From contig JALJEE010000044.1 of NCBI GenBank assembly GCA_023231475.1, positions 1 through 22,590 on the forward strand: a stretch of DNA of 22,590 nt, given 5' to 3'. The notes under the pieces were generated by a model. It was given only the letters and a program-made list of their open reading frames with translations, ran no database searches and had not been told where the DNA came from. A program made the position numbers and the translations under genes. This DNA is from Seison nebaliae. Its lineage: Eukaryota; Rotifera; Pararotatoria; Seisonacea; Seisonidae. Shown here one piece after another: positions 18,702 through 22,590 of the stretch (positions are counted from its first letter, which is position 1; each line of letters opens with the position of its first letter).

Positions 18702-20397
18702 AGCATGTGCTTGTATCGTGAAAGTATATTACTAGGTCTTTATTTTTCTCACCAAATAAGTAATCTTCTAACTGATTTGACTATAAAACGATTGTGTGAA
18801 GAATTTTGAATGATGATAAAACAAGATGGAACGATGAAGTAGAGTAGTACGCAATTTGCAATATTTTCTTTCTTCCGTTTGATGAATGAATTATAACGAT
18901 TCGTTTTCTAATTATCTACTAGAACGAAAGTAAATTTCTGATATTAAGAAAGAAACAATACAGGAAGATTGAGCACACTTCACATAATTGATGATCATTC
19001 CTTCACGGTCTTGCTTCTACTATTGCTTCACATGATTGTCATCGTCCTCCATTTACTTTTATCCATAAACGACATTCCTCTTTAACTACCCCGCCTTTGA
19101 CTTTCACTAATGTAGTAAGGAGCATTACAAGATTAATTGCAATTTTACAAATTCTACACAATTCTCTCATGTCACTTTCCAGGAATAATGTGCTGGTCTG
19201 ATTATTGTTCATAAGATCTTTATAATTTTTCTATTATAATATTTATAATACAATTCCACTAAAATAATCTCACCTAAACATTTTATTGCATAACGATAAT
19301 TGTTTGTTAAAAATTCTTAAAATTATGAAATTGACACTCGTGAAAAGTATAATAGTGGAAATGGACCGAATATACTTATTTTATTTACATCTTTCAAAAT
19401 GAACACTATCAATTACAATGAAATATTATCAATTTGCCTTGGCACTAGCCAAAAGAAAATTTTTCAATTTTTAAAAACGATCGAGAAAGAAATTCACTGA
19501 AGAGTAATGTGATTTGGAAGTAGTATTAGTTGAAAGAGGATTGTTTTGAACTTCTGTAGATTTATATTAAAAACATTACCGAAATATTTGTTAGACGACA
19601 AACCAAGTTCCCTGACATATATAGAACGGAAAAACAAAATGTTTCCATAATAAATATACTACGAAATGTAAATTTCCTTATAGAATGTACTATTCTTACA
19701 AATAAATTTTGTTTGTGAAAATAGACTTATTACTGGAAATCAGAATTAGAATTATCCAACCGTTTATTAGGACAATATCTCAAATTGCTTTCTAATTCCA
19801 TATTGATGGTTTTCTGTCTAAACTCATTCATCAGGATACGAGGGAGACAAGTTATTTATCAAGTTCTTTCTTCCGATCACACATATTCTTCAACATGTCC
19901 ACATAGGCCATCAGTGAATTGACAGCGAGTTAAGCTGATTCCGGCCATATTTTATCAATTTATAGTAGAAATTGTTTCAGTTTCTCATTCAATTATCATA
20001 CTTTCAACCTGTTCTCAACTACGTGATACATTTTAACAGACCGTCTCCAACTGGAAAAATCTAAAGCGATATGAAGTTTCTTTTTCCATTGTAGAACATC
20101 TCATTATCTGATAATGGGCGCTTGACTGATAGTTGAAGGTAAACAATTCAGATATTTAGTTTATAACGTTCTGTACCGTTGTGAATTGATAAAACTACTT
20201 TCTAAATATATTCTAAATATATTACTGAAACTCTTTAACAGATCCCTAATTTTCATTTTTTTAATTTCAGATGATATCCCTCAAAACTGACATATTTATT
20301 TTCCTTCTGGAGATTTGTTTGCGTCAAATCATTAAACCAACGGAGGTTTAATTCTATAATCTAACTAAAATACTAGTGCTGGACGTAAGGGGTTCCA
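18702..20397. other. AT-rich intergenic region, no gene seen
   Basis: No open frame of useful length, no tRNA A/B boxes and no ribosomal RNA were recognised. A short direct duplication of TTCTAAATATA lies near 20202-20224. Undetected non-coding RNA genes are possible. Confidence 0.5.
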
Positions 20398-20606
20398 GAA
20401 AGGAGTTAACCTTTAAGGAGTAGTTCACCCATACTGATGGAAAAAGAAAGATGCTAACCTTCCTAAAAAGAATGATGTCAACCGAGTTTTAAGCAAAAAG
20501 AAACATGTTAACCCTCTAAACGGAAAGAAGTTAACCCATTTTCCATGGAAAAAGAAAGAAGTTAACCCATTCTTCAATGCAAAAAGAAAGGAGTTAAACC
20601 CTTCCT
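20398..20606 (+). repeat. Left inverted-repeat arm with internal sub-repeats
   Basis: Seven units, each ending in a GTTAACC-like core, lie in tandem. Cores read GTTAACC, GCTAACC, GTCAACC, GTTAACCC, GTTAACCC, GTTAACCC and GTTAAACCC. The variants show drift between units. Confidence 0.75.
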
Positions 20607-21224
20607 GTTGGACTGACAGCTTGTAGACTTTAAATTTAATTTTTCTAGAAAAAAGTGATCTATGTATATTTATAAGTTAAATAGTTGAAATAATTTTTAC
20701 ATGGACATATGCTTGGTATTAAGAATGAGAATAGGGATATATATTTTATAAAAATAATTGTTAGGAAATTATAAAACGAAAATGAAAAAGAATTAGATTA
20801 ATTTAAATGGAAAAGTGATTCTAAATTAGAATTTCTAACGTAAGTGTGAAAAAAAAGTTTATAATTCGAAATTGAAAATTGATTGTGAATATTTTATGAT
20901 TTCGAAATTGAAGAATGATAATAATAAAATAGAAGAATAAGTTTGTTTGAAAAACTCAATCGGAGGTGCGAATGCATTCGAATTCATCGTGCTAAAATTA
21001 ACTGGCTGATAATTTAAAAGATGATGTTGGCAAATTTTTCAATTGAACTTGATTAATGTGAACTATCGTAAGTTCCTATTTATGTTTTCTCATTTATATT
21101 GTGTCCGTTTTAAGATTATTACTGTATATCTACAGTATAATGCATAAAATAAATATTTGTCCATTTCGTTAAAAGTCCCACAATAATTATATTGATAGTG
21201 ATATTTTTAACAAAATTTTTTTCT

Positions 21225-21428
21225 ATTTAAAATGAGTTTACTTCATTCTTTTCTACTCAAAACCAGCAATTTTGTTTCAAATAGGAAATGGGTTAATTTC
21301 TTTCCGTTTACAGAAAAGAGGGTTAACATGTTTCTCTATGTGAGTTAACTTCATTCTTTTTAGCGAGGTTAACATCTTTCTTTTTCGATGAGTATGGGTT
21401 AACTACTTCTTAAAGGTTAACTGCTTTC
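21225..21428 (-). repeat. Right inverted-repeat arm
   Basis: Read on the minus strand this matches the left arm in the same unit order. Distinctive shared strings include GAAAGATG(Y)TAACC, CTAAAAAGAATGA, CATGTTAACCCTCT and AAACGGAAAG. Similarity fades toward the interior. Confidence 0.75.
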
Positions 21429-21477
21429 ACCAATTCGATGTAAGAACAGGAAAAAATGTCCGGAATTTGGGAAACGT

Positions 21478-21570
21478 CATTTGGTAGACCAGTAATTTGA
21501 TAGACCAGTCATTTGGTAGACGATCATTTGGTAGACGGTTATTTGGTAGACCGACCATTTGGTAGACTAT
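21478..21570 (+). repeat. Tandem array, 6 units of 15-16 bp
   Basis: Six copies of CATTTGGTAGACCRGT start at 21478, 21494, 21510, 21525, 21540 and 21556. The core TTTGRTAGAC is kept in every unit; bases after it vary. The array begins 49 bp past the foldback element. Confidence 0.85.
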
Positions 21571-22089
21571 TTATACAAAATAGGGTTATGTATATATTTT
21601 CGATTTTTTCTTTTTTTTTAGATAAAAATTACACCAAATTTTTGGATTCTAACACTAACTTAACCAATGTAACTAACAAATAACCAATAAAATTTTATTG
21701 GTTAAGTTTACTTCTGTAACAAACAAATGTAATTGTAAGACCAATAATCACCGAAATAAATAATGGAAAAGAATCAGTTTTATAACGTATTATTTCGAAT
21801 CGTATTGATCACATTTTGGATAATTTCTATGGAAAATCTTATAAACACTTAACAATGAGAACTTAGTTTAATTATTCTTCTTTCTTATTCTATTAGTTGT
21901 AACTTATTGTATTAACCGATCGAAATATTAGGTTGTATATAATAGGGTCGTAATAGAAGTATTTTAAAGTTTTTAATTATTTTAAAGATTGCTACTTCCT
22001 CATATATTGATGATCTGATAATGAGTACAAATTGAGCAAGAATGAAGGAAACAACGTATAAAGTAGTGCTGTGAATATAATCCGTGAGT
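21571..22089. other. AT-rich stretch between repeats, no gene seen
   Basis: No conserved reading frame. A 69-codon minus-strand frame at 21912-22121 runs into the dispersed repeat and has no recognisable features. AACCAATAAA and TTTTATTGGTT near 21680-21705 form a small inverted repeat. Confidence 0.4.
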
Positions 22090-22147
22090 CCAAAGTGATA
22101 AGACTCAATTCCTCCGTACATTTTGGAAAAAAAATCGAGACATGATA
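22090..22147 (+). repeat. Dispersed repeat, copy 2
   Basis: It matches 30-88 in direct orientation (TGATAAGACTCAATTCCTC, then ATTTTGGAAAA and GACATGA). As with the first copy, an array of short imperfect repeats follows within 100 bp, though of a different unit. Confidence 0.7.
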
Positions 22148-22194
22148 AGAGGTTGCGGAGCAGATAAGGTGTTTTGATTCACCGTCTTATTTGT

Positions 22195-22433
22195 TTTCGA
22201 AGATGAATTGACCAAAATTTCGGAGAGGAATTGACCAAAATTTGGGAGAGGAATTCACTCTGATTCTTCGATTTCGGGGAGGAATTTACTCTCAAAATAG
22301 TGAGATTTCCATTTCCGAGAGGAATTCACCATTTAGATCGATATCGGAAAGGAATTCATCCACTTTTTTAGATTTCGGAGAGGAATTCACTCTAAAATCA
22401 AAATATTAACTCCATTTCGGAGAGGAAATCACT
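22195..22433 (+). repeat. Interspersed array, 8 copies of a 19-bp core
   Basis: Copies of TTTCGGAGAGGAATTCACT start at 22195, 22218, 22241, 22272, 22312, 22342, 22373 and 22415. Spacing is 23-42 bp, so only the core is conserved and the spacers are unrelated AT-rich DNA. Several copies keep an intact GAATTC. Confidence 0.85.
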
Positions 22434-22590
22434 CAAATTTTCTTTTCCAAAACGGTCACTAACAAGTTCGACGTGTTGACAATCGAAAATGAAAATTATT
22501 TCAATTTCATTTTATTTTATATTGTTTAAATGCATAAATAAACCATTTCAAAACAATTTCTATTCAATTATCGTAACTGAATTTATTCGA

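Larger units (their letters stand above)
20398..21428. mobile_element. Foldback-type, non-autonomous DNA element with long inverted repeats
   Basis: The left arm (20398 to about 20610) and the right arm (about 21225-21428) are inverted copies: the outer 150 bp or so align at about 85%, beginning GAAAGSAGTTAACCTTTAAG. Each arm is built from about seven sub-repeats of 24-40 bp with the core AAAAAGAAAGAAGTTAACCC. The interior of about 600 bp is AT-rich with no transposase frame. This is the structure of foldback elements or long-TIR MITEs. No clear target-site duplication was found at the ends, so exact borders are uncertain by a few bases. Superfamily unknown. Confidence 0.75.

Noticed and set aside
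20101-20125. Short palindrome CATTATCTGATAATG
   Set aside because: Too short to imply a structured RNA or element and expected by chance in DNA of this composition.

Overview
The window is nuclear DNA from an invertebrate animal with a small, AT-rich genome. All five genes I recognise belong to animal families: ferritin with an iron-responsive element, an ADAL-type deaminase, a galectin-fold protein, TMEM131, and a TIS11/ZFP36 zinc-finger protein. The seven introns placed inside coding regions are all GT-AG and only 46-62 nt long. UTRs are short and genes alternate strands. A mite or another compact-genome arthropod fits this style, but nothing here proves the taxon. There is no bacterial or viral gene organisation.

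Layout. Positions 1-1180 hold no convincing gene. They carry one copy of a dispersed repeat (30-88) and a four-unit short tandem array (158-221). A TATA box (1186-1193) and a textbook iron-responsive element (about 1274-1307) precede a two-exon cytosolic ferritin heavy chain (+, 1317-1917). It converges on an intronless ADAL-type N6-methyl-AMP/adenosine deaminase (-, 2122-3159). Across a 512-bp shared upstream region lies a four-exon gene (+, 3672-4999) for a lysine-rich, probably disordered N-terminus fused to a galectin fold that has lost most sugar-binding residues. It converges on a four-exon TMEM131 homologue (-, 5405-13463, about 2,634 aa, one exon of 7.4 kb). Next comes a TIS11 gene (-, 15237-16637) with its own TATA box and candidate AU-rich elements in the 3' region.

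Positions 16.8-20.4 kb have no credible coding sequence but hold a cluster of TGATAAG (GATA-factor) sites. From 20.4 kb to the end the DNA is repetitive: a 1.03-kb foldback-type element whose long inverted arms are built from about seven short sub-repeats each, a six-unit array of about 16 bp right beside it, a second copy of the dispersed repeat seen at the left edge, and an eight-unit array.

Functionally the genes are ordinary housekeeping or regulatory genes and do not form a joint system: iron storage under IRE/IRP translational control, purine salvage, collagen/secretory cargo handling (TMEM131) and mRNA decay (TIS11). The most unusual items are the galectin-fold chimera, the stop-free 48-nt intron inside it that a simple ORF caller reads through, and the foldback element with its neighbouring arrays.
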